24,154 nt of DNA from an uncultured Candidatus Melainabacteria bacterium (GTDB taxonomy: Bacteria > Cyanobacteriota > Vampirovibrionia > Gastranaerophilales > Gastranaerophilaceae): positions 1 to 24,154 of the forward strand of contig CALBKW010000093.1 in the NCBI GenBank assembly GCA_937895785.1, given 5' to 3'. The position numbers and the translations under genes were made by a program. Position 1 is the first letter of the stretch. Each line of letters starts with the position of its first letter. The notes below the pieces were generated by a model that did no database searches, was not told the DNA's origin, and saw nothing but the letters and a program-made list of their open reading frames with translations. Shown here piece by piece: positions 7,455-14,463 of this stretch.

Positions 7455-7494
7455 AAAGATTTTATAGATAAGGAAAAGGAATAAAAATGGTATC

Positions 7495-7519
7495 AGGTGG
7501 TAGAAATGCCACCTTTTTA
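7495..7519 (+). terminator. terminator of the 7023 gene
   Basis: GGTGGTA, loop GAAA, TGCCACC (one G-U pair), then TTTTTATT. Confidence 0.85.
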
Positions 7520-7632
7520 TTATTAAAAAGTTATATAATCATCAGGATTTTGAAATTTAAGACGTGAAATTTTTTCATCTAATACCTGCTTCTTTTATTT
7601 CTACATAGTAACATAAAAGTAATAAATGTTGT

Positions 7633-7638
7633 TATAAT
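7633..7638 (+). promoter_or_regulatory. orphan extended -10 facing a terminator
   Basis: TATAAT preceded by TGT (7630-7632). No gene follows on this strand; the terminator at 7668-7696 lies only about 25 bases past the predicted start. It could drive a very short RNA or be a chance AT-rich match. Confidence 0.25.
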
Positions 7639-7667
7639 CTGTGAAGTTAATATTTATTAGAAGTTTT

Positions 7668-7696
7668 AAAAAAGGCATCTATAAGATGCCTTTTTT
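7668..7696 (-). terminator. terminator of tRNA-Lys (bidirectional form)
   Basis: AAAAAAGGCATCT (7668-7680), loop ATA, AGATGCCTTTTTT (7684-7696): 13 perfect pairs with T-runs on both strands. It sits immediately 3' of the minus-strand tRNA. Confidence 0.9.
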
Positions 7697-7698
7697 AA

Positions 7699-7773
7699 TG
7701 GTGGGTGTGGAGGGATTCGAACCCGCGACCAATTGATTAAGAGTCAACTGCGCTACCACTGCGCCACACACCC
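7699..7773 (-). tRNA. tRNA-Lys (anticodon CUU)
   Basis: Full cloverleaf on the minus strand with encoded CCA (7701-7699). Acceptor GGGTGTG/CACACCC with discriminator A. D-arm GCGC-AGTGGTA-GCGC. Anticodon arm GTTGA-CTCTTAA-TCAAT places CTT at 34-36, which reads AAG (Lys). The T-arm GCGGG-TTCGAAT-CCCTC has one C-U mismatch at the second pair. A terminator follows directly. The first 11 bases and the four bases before them are repeated 99 bases upstream (see the repeat at 7763-7876). Confidence 0.95.
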
Positions 7774-7876
7774 ATATTGATATTAAATTTTAAACTTTCT
7801 CGTGGTAGCTTTGCGCTACCTTCCTCTCAAAAACGATAATCAATCGTTTTTTCGGCAGGGTGCCACACACCCATAT
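7763..7876. repeat. 15-base direct repeats flanking an 84-base segment at the tRNA 5' end
   Basis: GCCACACACCCATAT occurs exactly at 7763-7777 and 7862-7876. The first copy is the tRNA-Lys 5' end plus four leader bases. Between them lies an 84-base segment with a hairpin GGTAGC-TTTGC-GCTACC (7804-7820), a second hairpin with T-run (7829-7852) and a TTTTTTCGGCAGGG block like that in the repeats at 2066-2078. This is compatible with insertion of a small element at the tRNA end with target duplication, or with a decayed tandem copy of the tRNA. Confidence 0.55.
7829..7852 (+). terminator. hairpin with T-run inside the tRNA-adjacent repeat
   Basis: AAAAACGAT (7829-7837), loop AATCA, ATCGTTTTT (7843-7851): nine pairs ending in T. 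On the plus strand it would end any read-through; no gene needs it, so it may just be part of the repeat. Confidence 0.4.
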
Positions 7877-7923
7877 AGAGTTTTACTCCCTAATTCTATC
7901 AAAAAAAGCTATTTTTATCAAGT

Positions 7924-8094
7924 TTAATTTTCTTCTAACATTTTTGCATAAATAAAATCAATGTTTTTGCTTATATATTTTACCAAAACACTTATTTGAG
8001 AAATTTCTGCAATCTCTTTGTGATTTTTACAAAACTCTTTTAAAATTACGCTCAAGCGGTAGATTTCTTCAATATTATTAAAAAATTTAATCAT
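7924..8094 (-). CDS. small 56-aa helical protein
   Basis: Minus-strand frame from ATG (8094-8092) to TAA (7926-7924). GGAG (8103-8100) sits five bases before the start, a good ribosome site. The product begins MIKFFNNIEEIYRLSV and ends FIYAKMLEEN; it is predicted to be wholly alpha-helical, rich in Ile, Lys and Glu, with one Cys and no TM or signal. It is not recognised. It lies upstream of the tRNA on the same strand with an AT-rich region before it. The length, ribosome site and ordinary codon use support a real gene, but no homology is available. Confidence 0.5.
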   Translation of the reverse strand: MIKFFNNIEEIYRLSVILKEFCKNHKEIAEISQISVLVKYISKNIDFIYAKMLEEN

Positions 8095-8104
8095 TTTTTC
8101 TCCA

Positions 8105-8369
8105 ACTGTCTACAAAAAAATTATAATATAAAAATAATAAAAAGAGTATATATAAAATAATCTATTATTAAAATGCTTTACGATTATAATTTTACATTAT
8201 AATAATCTAAAAATATATATAAGATTTGTTATGATAGACAATTTACAGTGTAAGAGTTACTCTCAGTCAAGACTGATTTTTAAAAACCTCAAAAAACGCT
8301 TATAGAGCATTTATTCAAAAATTTATTAAATGTCTGAAATTCAATAATATTAAGAAAGTTAAAAAATTT
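8105..8369. other. AT-rich gene-free stretch
   Basis: Divergent intergenic DNA between the 56-aa gene (-) and the 8440 gene (+), extremely A+T-rich. It contains an extended -10 (TGT-TATGAT, 8227-8235) and, 30 bases on, a small hairpin TCAGTC-AA-GACTGA (8263-8276) followed by five T. That pair could define a transcript of about 40 bases or a leader attenuator, but the match is weak. No ORF with a ribosome site was seen. Confidence 0.4.
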
Positions 8370-8398
8370 TTGCCTTTTTGAAATTCATGTTTTAAAAT
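8370..8398 (+). promoter_or_regulatory. promoter of the 8440-9315 operon
   Basis: TTGCCT (8370-8375), exactly 17 bases, TAAAAT (8393-8398). Transcription from about 8405 would give a 35-base leader with AAGGAG before the start. Confidence 0.55.
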
Positions 8399-8439
8399 GG
8401 TTTTATATAAATTACAGAATGTTTTTAAGGAGAGTGCTT

Positions 8440-9003
8440 ATGAATATAAATGAAATTGGAAATGTTCAAAATGTAAATTTTAACAGTGCTTCATCAGCAA
8501 CAAAAGCTCAAACATCTCAAGAAGCTTCTATTTTTTCTGGAGTTTCTGGTGATAATGAACCAAAAATTATAAAAGAAGGCGAAGTAAAAGTTCAAGGTGA
8601 TGATGGAAAAAAATACAAAGCTCACGAAGTTGTAACTCAAGAAGTTGATGATTCTGGCAAAACTTGGGAAGTTTCAGTTAGAACATATACAAATGCAGAC
8701 GGAAAATCAGTGAAAGATACTATTAAAACAAACGTTAGAACAGAACGTTTTGGCAAAGAAGATGTTGAAATTACAAAACGAAAAATAACTCATGTAACGC
8801 CTGATGTGAAAAAGACTGTCGAAGAAGAAGAATCGAAGTATCATTACAGTGAAAAGCACGAAGAATGGCACGGAAATGTTGGTCAAAAAGGCAGTAGCAA
8901 ACGTTCAAAAATGAAACAATGTAAAATGCCACCAGGATTTAGTGCAAAATATTTGAGTTCAACTGTTGCGGTTGCAACTTTGAATTTATCAGACGATAAT
9001 TAA
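8440..9003 (+). CDS. lineage-type protein with SIFSG motif, beta-repeat-like
   Basis: Unrecognised 187-aa protein. The start MNINEIGNVQNVNF is taken at 8440 because AAGGAG (8427-8432) lies seven bases upstream; the in-frame ATG at 8419 has none. A Ser/Ala-rich flexible N-terminus includes EASIFSGVSG (28-37). Residues 40-125 look like beta strands separated by Asp-Gly turns (VQGDDGKKYKAHEV, YTNADGKSVKD), similar in style to the repeats of the 16667 protein. The C-terminal third is basic (KGSSKRSKMKQCKMPPG). No signal peptide, no TM. The gene is followed after three bases by the LuxR-type HTH gene, so the two are almost certainly co-transcribed. Function unknown. Confidence 0.65.
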   Translation: MNINEIGNVQNVNFNSASSATKAQTSQEASIFSGVSGDNEPKIIKEGEVKVQGDDGKKYKAHEVVTQEVDDSGKTWEVSVRTYTNADGKSVKDTIKTNVRTERFGKEDVEITKRKITHVTPDVKKTVEEEESKYHYSEKHEEWHGNVGQKGSSKRSKMKQCKMPPGFSAKYLSSTVAVATLNLSDDN

Positions 9004-9006
9004 AAT

Positions 9007-9315
9007 ATGAGCAAAGTAGAAATTTTACCAAAAGAATTTGAATTAACAACAGAAAACAAAATTTTAAGTCGTAGAGAACTTGAGGTTATGTTACTTGTTG
9101 CTGGTGGTTTTGAAAATTCTGAAATTGCTGAAATTTTTGAAGTACAATTAACGACTGTAAAAAAACAATTGGAAAGAATTTATTTAAAATTACAGGCAAA
9201 AAATAGAGCGAATGCTGTTTTTAAAGCATATTTTAATAGTTTAATTTCTGCTCGAGATTATTCTGCTGTTATGAATGCAACAAGAGTCAAAGAAATTTTA
9301 TCTAAAAAAGAATAA
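9007..9315 (+). CDS. stand-alone LuxR-type HTH protein
   Basis: 102 aa, almost all of it a LuxR/GerE-type DNA-binding domain (about residues 19-78). ILSRRELEVMLLVAGGF (19-35), then NSEIAEIFEVQLTTVKKQLE (37-56) and IYLKLQAKNRANAV match the family pattern 'Lt.rE.eVl.l.a.G.sn.eIA..l..s..TVk.h...i..KL...nR..av'. There is no receiver, PAS or autoinducer domain, so signal sensing must be absent or come from a partner. The ATG is three bases after the upstream stop with no clear ribosome site of its own, pointing to translational coupling. Residues 79-102 form a short extra helix. Predicted transcription regulator, possibly acting with the 8440 protein; targets unknown. No obvious terminator follows. 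Confidence 0.85.
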   Translation: MSKVEILPKEFELTTENKILSRRELEVMLLVAGGFENSEIAEIFEVQLTTVKKQLERIYLKLQAKNRANAVFKAYFNSLISARDYSAVMNATRVKEILSKKE

Positions 9316-9357
9316 CTTATTAAGTTTATGTAAAGGTACTTCGAAACTGTGTTAAAC

Positions 9358-9363
9358 TATAAT
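9358..9363 (+). promoter_or_regulatory. -10 box of the aminotransferase gene
   Basis: TATAAT 27 bases before the ATG at 9390; the -35 region is poor. Confidence 0.35.
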
Positions 9364-9389
9364 TAAGGAACATGGTAAAGGAGAAAAAA

Positions 9390-10508
9390 ATGATACCTAT
9401 TTTAGATTCAAAAAGACAATACGCACAAATTGGCGCAGAAGTAGAAAAAGAAGTTTTAGAAGTTTTACGTTCTGGTCAATACATTTTAGGTAAACACAAC
9501 AAAGCTTTAGAACAAGAATTGGCAGATTTTATCGGTGTTAAACACACAGTTGCTTTGAACTCTGGTACAGATGCTTTACACTTGGCTCTAAGAGCTTTAG
9601 ATATAGGCGCTGGTGATGAAGTTATTTCTACAGCATTTACATTCGTTGCTACATCAGAAGCAATTGGTATTGTAGGTGCTAAACCAGTTTTCGTTGATAT
9701 TGATCCAGATACATTCAATATTGACCCAGCAAAAATTGAAAATGCTATTACACCAAAAACAAAAGCAATCATTCCAGTTCACTTATATGGACAACCAGCT
9801 AACATGGATATGATTTTAGACATCGCTAAACGTCATAACTTATATGTAATCGAAGATGCTTGCCAAGCTATCGGTGCTAGATTACATGGCAAAATGGTTG
9901 GTTCTTTTGGTGATATCGGTTGCTTCAGTTTCTACCCAACTAAAAACTTAGGTGGTATGGGTGATGGTGGTTTATTAACTACAAACTCAGATGTTATCAA
10001 AGACAGAGTTCTTGCATTAAGAAATCACGGTGGCGCAATTCGTTATCATCACGATGAAATCGGTGTAAACTCAAGATTAGATGAAGTTCAAGCAGCTATT
10101 TTGAGAGTTAAATTAAACTACATTAACGAATGGAATGAAGCAAGACGTGCTCATGCAAAAACTTATAACGAATTATTTGCTAATTGCGAAGACGTACAAA
10201 CTCCAACAGAATTAGACGATACATATTGTGTATATCACCAATATACAGTTAAAATTCCAAACAGAGATAATATCCACAAAATGTTGCAAGAACGTGGAGT
10301 AGGTGCAATGTTATACTATCCAATTCCATTACACTTACAAAAAGTTCATGAATACTTAGGTATGGGCAAAGGTTCTCTTCCTCACACTGAAAAAGATACA
10401 GAAATGGTAATTTCTTTACCAATGTTCCCAGAAATTACTTTGGAAGAACAAAAAACAGTTGCTAATACATTAATGGAATGTATCCAAGAAACAAAAGCAT
10501 TAGCATAA
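9390..10508 (+). CDS. DegT/DnrJ/EryC1/StrS family PLP aminotransferase
   Basis: 372 aa, a normal length for sugar aminotransferases that aminate a keto-sugar nucleotide. The start MIPILDSKRQYAQIG is chosen over the ATG at 9372 because AAAGGAG (9377-9383) is six bases away. Visible motifs: RSGQYILGKHNKALE near 29-43, VALNSGTDALHLALRAL near 53-69, IIPVHLYGQPANM, EDACQAIGA with D156 for the pyridine nitrogen and Q159, FYPTKNLGGMGDGG with the PLP lysine K185, and NSRLDEVQAA. Such enzymes make amino sugars for surface glycans (for example WbpE-like or PglE-like steps); the exact substrate is not readable. Neighbouring genes are unrelated. It ends in a long hairpin shared with the convergent gene. 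Confidence 0.93.
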   Translation: MIPILDSKRQYAQIGAEVEKEVLEVLRSGQYILGKHNKALEQELADFIGVKHTVALNSGTDALHLALRALDIGAGDEVISTAFTFVATSEAIGIVGAKPVFVDIDPDTFNIDPAKIENAITPKTKAIIPVHLYGQPANMDMILDIAKRHNLYVIEDACQAIGARLHGKMVGSFGDIGCFSFYPTKNLGGMGDGGLLTTNSDVIKDRVLALRNHGGAIRYHHDEIGVNSRLDEVQAAILRVKLNYINEWNEARRAHAKTYNELFANCEDVQTPTELDDTYCVYHQYTVKIPNRDNIHKMLQERGVGAMLYYPIPLHLQKVHEYLGMGKGSLPHTEKDTEMVISLPMFPEITLEEQKTVANTLMECIQETKALA

Positions 10509-10541
10509 TTTATTTTAAATACAGCAAAATAAATTATAAAT

Positions 10542-10583
10542 AAGAAGAACGGCGGTGATTTATCACCGTCGTTCTTCTTTATT
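10542..10583 (+). terminator. bidirectional terminator between convergent genes
   Basis: AAGAAGAACGGCGGTGA (10542-10558), loop TTTA, TCACCGTCGTTCTTCTT (10563-10579): 17 pairs with one G-U. It serves the aminotransferase (+) and, on the other strand, the coiled-coil gene ending at 10602. Confidence 0.9.
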
Positions 10584-10601
10584 AACCAAAACCATTATGT
10601 A

Positions 10602-11828
10602 TTATGCTTGAGTTGCAGTTTCATCAGCTTTTTTCATTTTAGCATAATTATCAGCTATAGTGTCATTTTTCGCTTCAGTTGATTTATTGGCATCTTCTGT
10701 TCTTCTTTTTTTAGAAGCTTCTGCAATATCACTAGCTGTTTTTCCTAATTTTATGCTATTTCTGAATTTTTTAAAACCTTTTGAGTCATTTACAGCTTGT
10801 TTATCTTCTGCGAATTTTGATGTATCAACATATTCTTTGTTTGCCAATTTTGTAACGTTAGATGTTTTTGCAAATGAGATGTTAAAATCTTTTGCAACAT
10901 TTTCAACAGATTTTGCAACGTTAACAGTAGCGCCACCAAGTTGTTCGCCTGTAGCGATTGCCATGTTACCCATTTTGTTAGCAGCTTTTACGTTACCTTT
11001 ACGTTTACCCCAACCAAAGATGCCACCTTTCTTTGTGAAACCAGCTTCTTTAGCATCGCCTTTTGATGTAATATTAGATGCTTCTGTACCTTTTTCAATT
11101 GTAACATCAGCATATTCGTTAGCATCAGTTGCTTTATTTGCTGCAGCTTCTGCATCATTTTTGATAGTTTCAAGAGTTGTACCTAAAGCTTCTGCCTTTG
11201 ATTTGGCAACTTCTGCTGCCGATTTTGATTCATCTGCAACTTCTTTACCTTGATTTTTTAACTCATCAATACCAGCTTTTAAACCTTCAATGTCTTGTTG
11301 TAATGTATACATTTTAGCTTGTTCTTCTTCAGTTGGATTTTCTTTTTGTTGAAGTTCGTCAAGCTCTTTCATTTTAGCTTCATATTCTTTTTGTTTTTCT
11401 TCAATTTGTTCTTCAACAGTTTTAGCTTTTTCTTGAGTTGCATCAACTTCTTTTTGAGTTTCTGTAGAAATATCATCAATTTGTTGAGTAACTTCCTCTG
11501 TTTGTGTTTTATATTTGTCTATTTCTCCCTGAAGAGTTGCCATATCCGTAATAAAACCTTCATCTTTTTTCATCAAGGTTTCAAGAATTGTTTTTAGGTT
11601 TGCGCCATATTCTTTAGCGGTTTCGACCTCTTTTTGTGCTTCGTTAGTTTTAGAAGCATCATCAGCAATTTCATATTTTACTTCGGCAGTATCATCAGTT
11701 TTTTGTGCTTGTTCAGCTTCTTTAGTTTCTGCTGTTTTTATTGCTTCATCAGGAACTTTAACGCCATTAGCTTGAAGTTCTTTTAATTGTGCTGCACTAT
11801 AGTTTCCAAAATTTATTCCTGATACCAT
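10602..11828 (-). CDS. long coiled-coil protein, MVSGINFGN-type
   Basis: 408 aa. The ATG at 11828 is used because AAGGAG (11841-11836) lies seven bases upstream; the longer frame starts without one. The N-terminus MVSGINFGNYSAAQLKELQ is a distinctive lead sequence, probably a short helical tag. Residues about 65-240 are a Glu/Lys/Gln-rich coiled coil (for example QIDDISTETQKEVDATQE, KMKELDELQQKENPTEEEQ). Next comes a basic Gly-rich patch, KKGGIFGWGKRKGNV, and then an Ala/Asn/Lys-rich helical tail ending in DETATQA. No signal peptide or TM. The composition suggests a structural or scaffolding protein; no enzymatic motif is seen. It is divergent from the Asn-rich gene at 12038 and convergent with the aminotransferase. 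Not otherwise recognised. Confidence 0.7.
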   Translation of the reverse strand: MVSGINFGNYSAAQLKELQANGVKVPDEAIKTAETKEAEQAQKTDDTAEVKYEIADDASKTNEAQKEVETAKEYGANLKTILETLMKKDEGFITDMATLQGEIDKYKTQTEEVTQQIDDISTETQKEVDATQEKAKTVEEQIEEKQKEYEAKMKELDELQQKENPTEEEQAKMYTLQQDIEGLKAGIDELKNQGKEVADESKSAAEVAKSKAEALGTTLETIKNDAEAAANKATDANEYADVTIEKGTEASNITSKGDAKEAGFTKKGGIFGWGKRKGNVKAANKMGNMAIATGEQLGGATVNVAKSVENVAKDFNISFAKTSNVTKLANKEYVDTSKFAEDKQAVNDSKGFKKFRNSIKLGKTASDIAEASKKRRTEDANKSTEAKNDTIADNYAKMKKADETATQA

Positions 11829-11944
11829 ACACTTACTCCTTATGAGTTTTACTAACGAGAATATTGTCGGCATCAATGCATGAAAACTTGAGGGTTTGAG
11901 AAGTTTTGTTAAGCTTTTGTTACAAAGTTTTTATATATTAAAAT

Positions 11945-11973
11945 TTTACATATTTCGCAAAAAATGTTATAAT
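11945..11973 (+). promoter_or_regulatory. strong promoter of the Asn-rich protein gene
   Basis: TTTACA (11945-11950), exactly 17 bases, TATAAT (11968-11973), and TGT directly before the -10. This is the best sigma70-type promoter in the window. The leader is about 58 bases. Confidence 0.75.
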
Positions 11974-12037
11974 AGTAGGGTTAACGCCCCTTTAAGTTAT
12001 AAATTTTGTCCTTGCAAGTAAAAATGAAAGGATTTTT

Positions 12038-12685
12038 ATGAGCAAGACAACTTCCTATCAACCGTCTTTTGCAAACGGTTCTGTTAATATTAATGGTCAA
12101 AACAAAGCTTCTACAGTTAAAAGAGGCGAAACTGTTTATGGAAACTATAACATGAACAATTATGAAAAGGCGCTTTATGATTACGCACAGAAAACTCTTC
12201 CTCAATTGGTGCAAAATGTTAATACTTTTTCACCTGAAACAATGCAATCTATTAATAATCAATTAAATACTTATCAAAGACAAGGTCAAAATTATATTAA
12301 TCAAATATATACACCGATGATTAACAACTTGAAAAACGATATTGCATCTCGTTTTGGTAACCTTGATAATTCGATGTTTATGAATAATCTGAATAATATT
12401 GAATATAACAGAAGTAATGCTATTGCGGAATTGGCAGACAATTTAATTTCGCGTCAAAGTGAACTTGTAAACAATGAGCTATCAAATAGATATAACTACA
12501 TTAATCTTTTAAACACATTACAAAATCAATATAATAATTTAGCACTAAATACAATTGATTCATCATTGGGATTAAGCAATACAGGAATCGCATATAACAA
12601 TAGTGTTGCAAATAAAAACACTTCCAACGGTTTTGACTTACAGCAAATAGCATCTTTAGCAAAATTAGCAACACTTTTTATTTAG
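12038..12685 (+). CDS. Asn/Gln-rich helical protein of unknown function
   Basis: 215 aa, with AAAGGA (12027-12032) upstream. Residues 1-40 are polar and flexible (SYQPSFANGSVNINGQ). Residues 45-175 are long helices rich in Asn, Gln, Leu and Tyr (MQSINNQLNTYQRQGQNYI, FGNLDNSMFMNNLNNIEYNR, LSNRYNYINLLNTLQNQY). The C-terminus has a short hydrophobic stretch, IASLAKLATLFI. No signal peptide. The 'RFGNLDNSMFMNNL ... ELSNRYNYINLL' pattern recalls helical virion or tail-associated proteins of small phages, but no other phage gene is nearby and the resemblance is from memory only. It has a strong promoter and a strong terminator, so it is probably well expressed alone. Function unknown. Confidence 0.65.
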   Translation: MSKTTSYQPSFANGSVNINGQNKASTVKRGETVYGNYNMNNYEKALYDYAQKTLPQLVQNVNTFSPETMQSINNQLNTYQRQGQNYINQIYTPMINNLKNDIASRFGNLDNSMFMNNLNNIEYNRSNAIAELADNLISRQSELVNNELSNRYNYINLLNTLQNQYNNLALNTIDSSLGLSNTGIAYNNSVANKNTSNGFDLQQIASLAKLATLFI

Positions 12686-12687
12686 TT

Positions 12688-12725
12688 AAAAAAGGAGATA
12701 TTTTAAAATATCTCCTTTAATTTAT
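12688..12725 (+). terminator. bidirectional terminator
   Basis: AAAGGAGATATTTT (12691-12704) and its exact complement AAAATATCTCCTTT (12705-12718) form a perfect 28-base palindrome flanked by A- and T-runs. It lies between two convergent genes and overlaps the stop codon of the minus-strand one. Confidence 0.9.
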
Positions 12726-13252
12726 TCGACATATTTTCTTTTCATTACGACATTACCTTCTGAGTCATAAGCCTTATCATAAAGCCAGTGTGCGATTAAT
12801 TTACCGCTTTTATCATAAATAAAGGTTTCTGCCTTTGAAACTCTTAAAGTCATGTTCACAAGCTTGCCAGCGGTGTTATATTTGTAAGTTTTGTATGGAT
12901 AAGAAGTTCCAGATTTTTTTTCAACATAAGTTAAAATTCCATTTGAATCATAATAACGAACAATGCGTGGTTCGGCCTTCTTTAGTACGGCATAAGTATT
13001 ATCAGAAAAGTATGCTAAAGTTCTGTCTTTTAGTTCAGTCATACCATTTAGCATAAAGCCTACGTTTTGGTCGTGTTCACCGTCATAAGCGTAACCGTTT
13101 ATATAAGAAGAGTCGATTGTATAAGAAATTCCGTCCATAACTTCATTGCGGGCTGAATTTTCATCATAAGCAACTCCACCTTGCAAAACTTCTGCGTTTG
13201 CTGGAATTAGTATAAATATTGATAGTATTGCAGTTAGTAGATATTTTTTCAT
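12722..13252 (-). CDS. exported protein with YD-like repeats
   Basis: 176 aa from the ATG at 13252. The N-terminus MKKYLLTAILSIFILIPANA is a clear Sec signal peptide with cleavage likely after ANA and before EVLQG. The mature part has beta units of the form 'YD.nG.l.y': YYDSNGILTYVEKKSG, YKYNTAGKLVNM, FIYDKSGKLIAHWLYD, YDSEGNVVMKRKYVE. Such units occur in YD/RHS-type and MORN-like surface proteins. The ribosome site is weak (TTGGG only), unlike most neighbours. It probably sits in the periplasm or at the surface; partner and function unknown. Tail-to-tail with the Asn-rich gene, and divergent from the phytase-like gene at 13331. Confidence 0.75.
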   Translation of the reverse strand: MKKYLLTAILSIFILIPANAEVLQGGVAYDENSARNEVMDGISYTIDSSYINGYAYDGEHDQNVGFMLNGMTELKDRTLAYFSDNTYAVLKKAEPRIVRYYDSNGILTYVEKKSGTSYPYKTYKYNTAGKLVNMTLRVSKAETFIYDKSGKLIAHWLYDKAYDSEGNVVMKRKYVE

Positions 13253-13297
13253 AGTACCCAATTATTAATGATTTTATCCTTAAAAGTCAATATTTTA

Positions 13298-13306
13298 TGT
13301 TAAAAT
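13298..13306 (+). promoter_or_regulatory. extended -10 of the phytase-like gene
   Basis: TGT-TAAAAT at 13298-13306, 24 bases before the ATG. The -35 is poor, as often with extended -10 promoters. Confidence 0.4.
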
Positions 13307-13330
13307 TAATCGAAAAAGAGGATTATTGCT

Positions 13331-14413
13331 ATGAAAAAATTTGTTTTTATAATTATTTCTTTAATTTTTATACTAGGAATTTCTATATTAATTTTGTCAA
13401 AATCAACAAAATTAAATTATATAAAAACGTACAACTTTAAAGATTTGCCGACCGTTTGTGGTGACATAAAACTAGGTGGTTTTTCTGATTTGTTCTACAA
13501 AGATGGATATTTTTATGCAATTACAGACAGAGGTCCAAATTCTAGGGAATTTGTTAAAAATGATGTTGCATATAGAGTTTTTAATTGTGTTAATTATCAC
13601 CCATATATTGTGAAATTTAAACTTGAAAATGACGAGGCAAAAATTATTGAAGTTAAACAAATTCCTGAGCTTTCAGGCATGCCCGTTGGTGTTGGACGAG
13701 ATAGTACACCGTTAAATAAACAAGAAAAACAACTTCCATACGACATAAACGGCGCAGATACAGAAAGTTTTATTATAGATAAAAACGGAAATTACTGGAT
13801 TGGAGAAGAATATTATCCTTCAATTATCAAATTAGACAGTAATTTAAAATTCTTGGCTCGTTTTGCACCAATAAATTCACCTGTAAAAAATCCAAAAGTT
13901 ACTTACAATTTACCTGAAGAATTTAACAAAGTCCGCACAAATTTAGGTTTTGAATCAATGTTTTACGACGGTGATAAATACATTTATGTATTTACTCAAT
14001 CTGGTTTAAAAGGGGAAGAAACTGTAATTAGTGTTATAAAATTTAATATTGATACTCAAAAATGCGAAAAAGTTTTAAAATATAACTTTTTAGATAAAAG
14101 TATTATGAGTGCGGCAACTTTCACAACAGACGGGCATGAAATATATTCTGCTGAACGAATTAACGGAAAACATTATTTAAATAAACTTGTTATTCAAGGA
14201 AATAAATTTGAAAAAAGTGCCATAATAAAAGATTTGCAAGGTTTTGAAAATATCCACGAAAATATTAAAATAGAGGGACTTGCAAATGTTGGCAAAAAGG
14301 TTTACATCATTAATGACAATGATTTTGGCATTGACGAAACAAATAACAAAGGTTGTTTTGTAATGGAATTTAAGCGTTCCAATGCATTGAAAAATTTGTT
14401 GAAAATTAAATAA
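13331..14413 (+). CDS. membrane-anchored esterase-like/phytase-like protein
   Basis: 360 aa, with AGAGGA (13317-13322) upstream. Residues 4-23 are an uncleaved-looking hydrophobic anchor, so the body should face the periplasm or outside. The rest matches the beta-propeller 'esterase-like activity of phytase' family: ITDRGPN (64-70), ADTESFIID (142-150), NYWIGEEYYPSIIKLD (154-169), GFESMFYD (206-213), IEGLANVGKKVYIINDNDFGID (314-335, written here in part by its key residues E315, N328, D329, N330 and D331). Acidic residues in these motifs usually bind metal. The substrate is unknown; phosphate-ester hydrolysis is only suggested by the family name. It is monocistronic and convergent with the M49 gene, with a shared hairpin between them. 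Confidence 0.82.
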   Translation: MKKFVFIIISLIFILGISILILSKSTKLNYIKTYNFKDLPTVCGDIKLGGFSDLFYKDGYFYAITDRGPNSREFVKNDVAYRVFNCVNYHPYIVKFKLENDEAKIIEVKQIPELSGMPVGVGRDSTPLNKQEKQLPYDINGADTESFIIDKNGNYWIGEEYYPSIIKLDSNLKFLARFAPINSPVKNPKVTYNLPEEFNKVRTNLGFESMFYDGDKYIYVFTQSGLKGEETVISVIKFNIDTQKCEKVLKYNFLDKSIMSAATFTTDGHEIYSAERINGKHYLNKLVIQGNKFEKSAIIKDLQGFENIHENIKIEGLANVGKKVYIINDNDFGIDETNNKGCFVMEFKRSNALKNLLKIK

Positions 14414-14418
14414 AACAA

Positions 14419-14447
14419 AAGGCGCTGTGACATTGCCACAGCGCCTT
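14419..14447 (-). terminator. bidirectional terminator between 13331 and 14464 genes
   Basis: AAGGCGCTGTG (14419-14429), loop ACATTGC, CACAGCGCCTT (14437-14447), 11 perfect pairs. The T-rich tail is best on the minus strand (complement of 14411-14420). Confidence 0.85.
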
Positions 14448-14463
14448 ACTATTATAACAAGTT

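Noticed and set aside
7487..7567. 26-codon frame with AAAGGA just upstream
   Set aside because: Its codons 4-10 form the terminator hairpin of the 7023 gene, so translation would disrupt it; product shows no features.
10660..11253. Plus-strand 197-aa open frame
   Set aside because: Shadow of the Ala/Lys-rich coiled-coil gene on the other strand; composition is the mirror of that gene and there is no ribosome site.
11319..11597. Phe-rich plus-strand frame
   Set aside because: Antisense of the Glu/Lys-rich coiled coil (GAA/AAA codons read as TTC/TTT); not a membrane protein gene.
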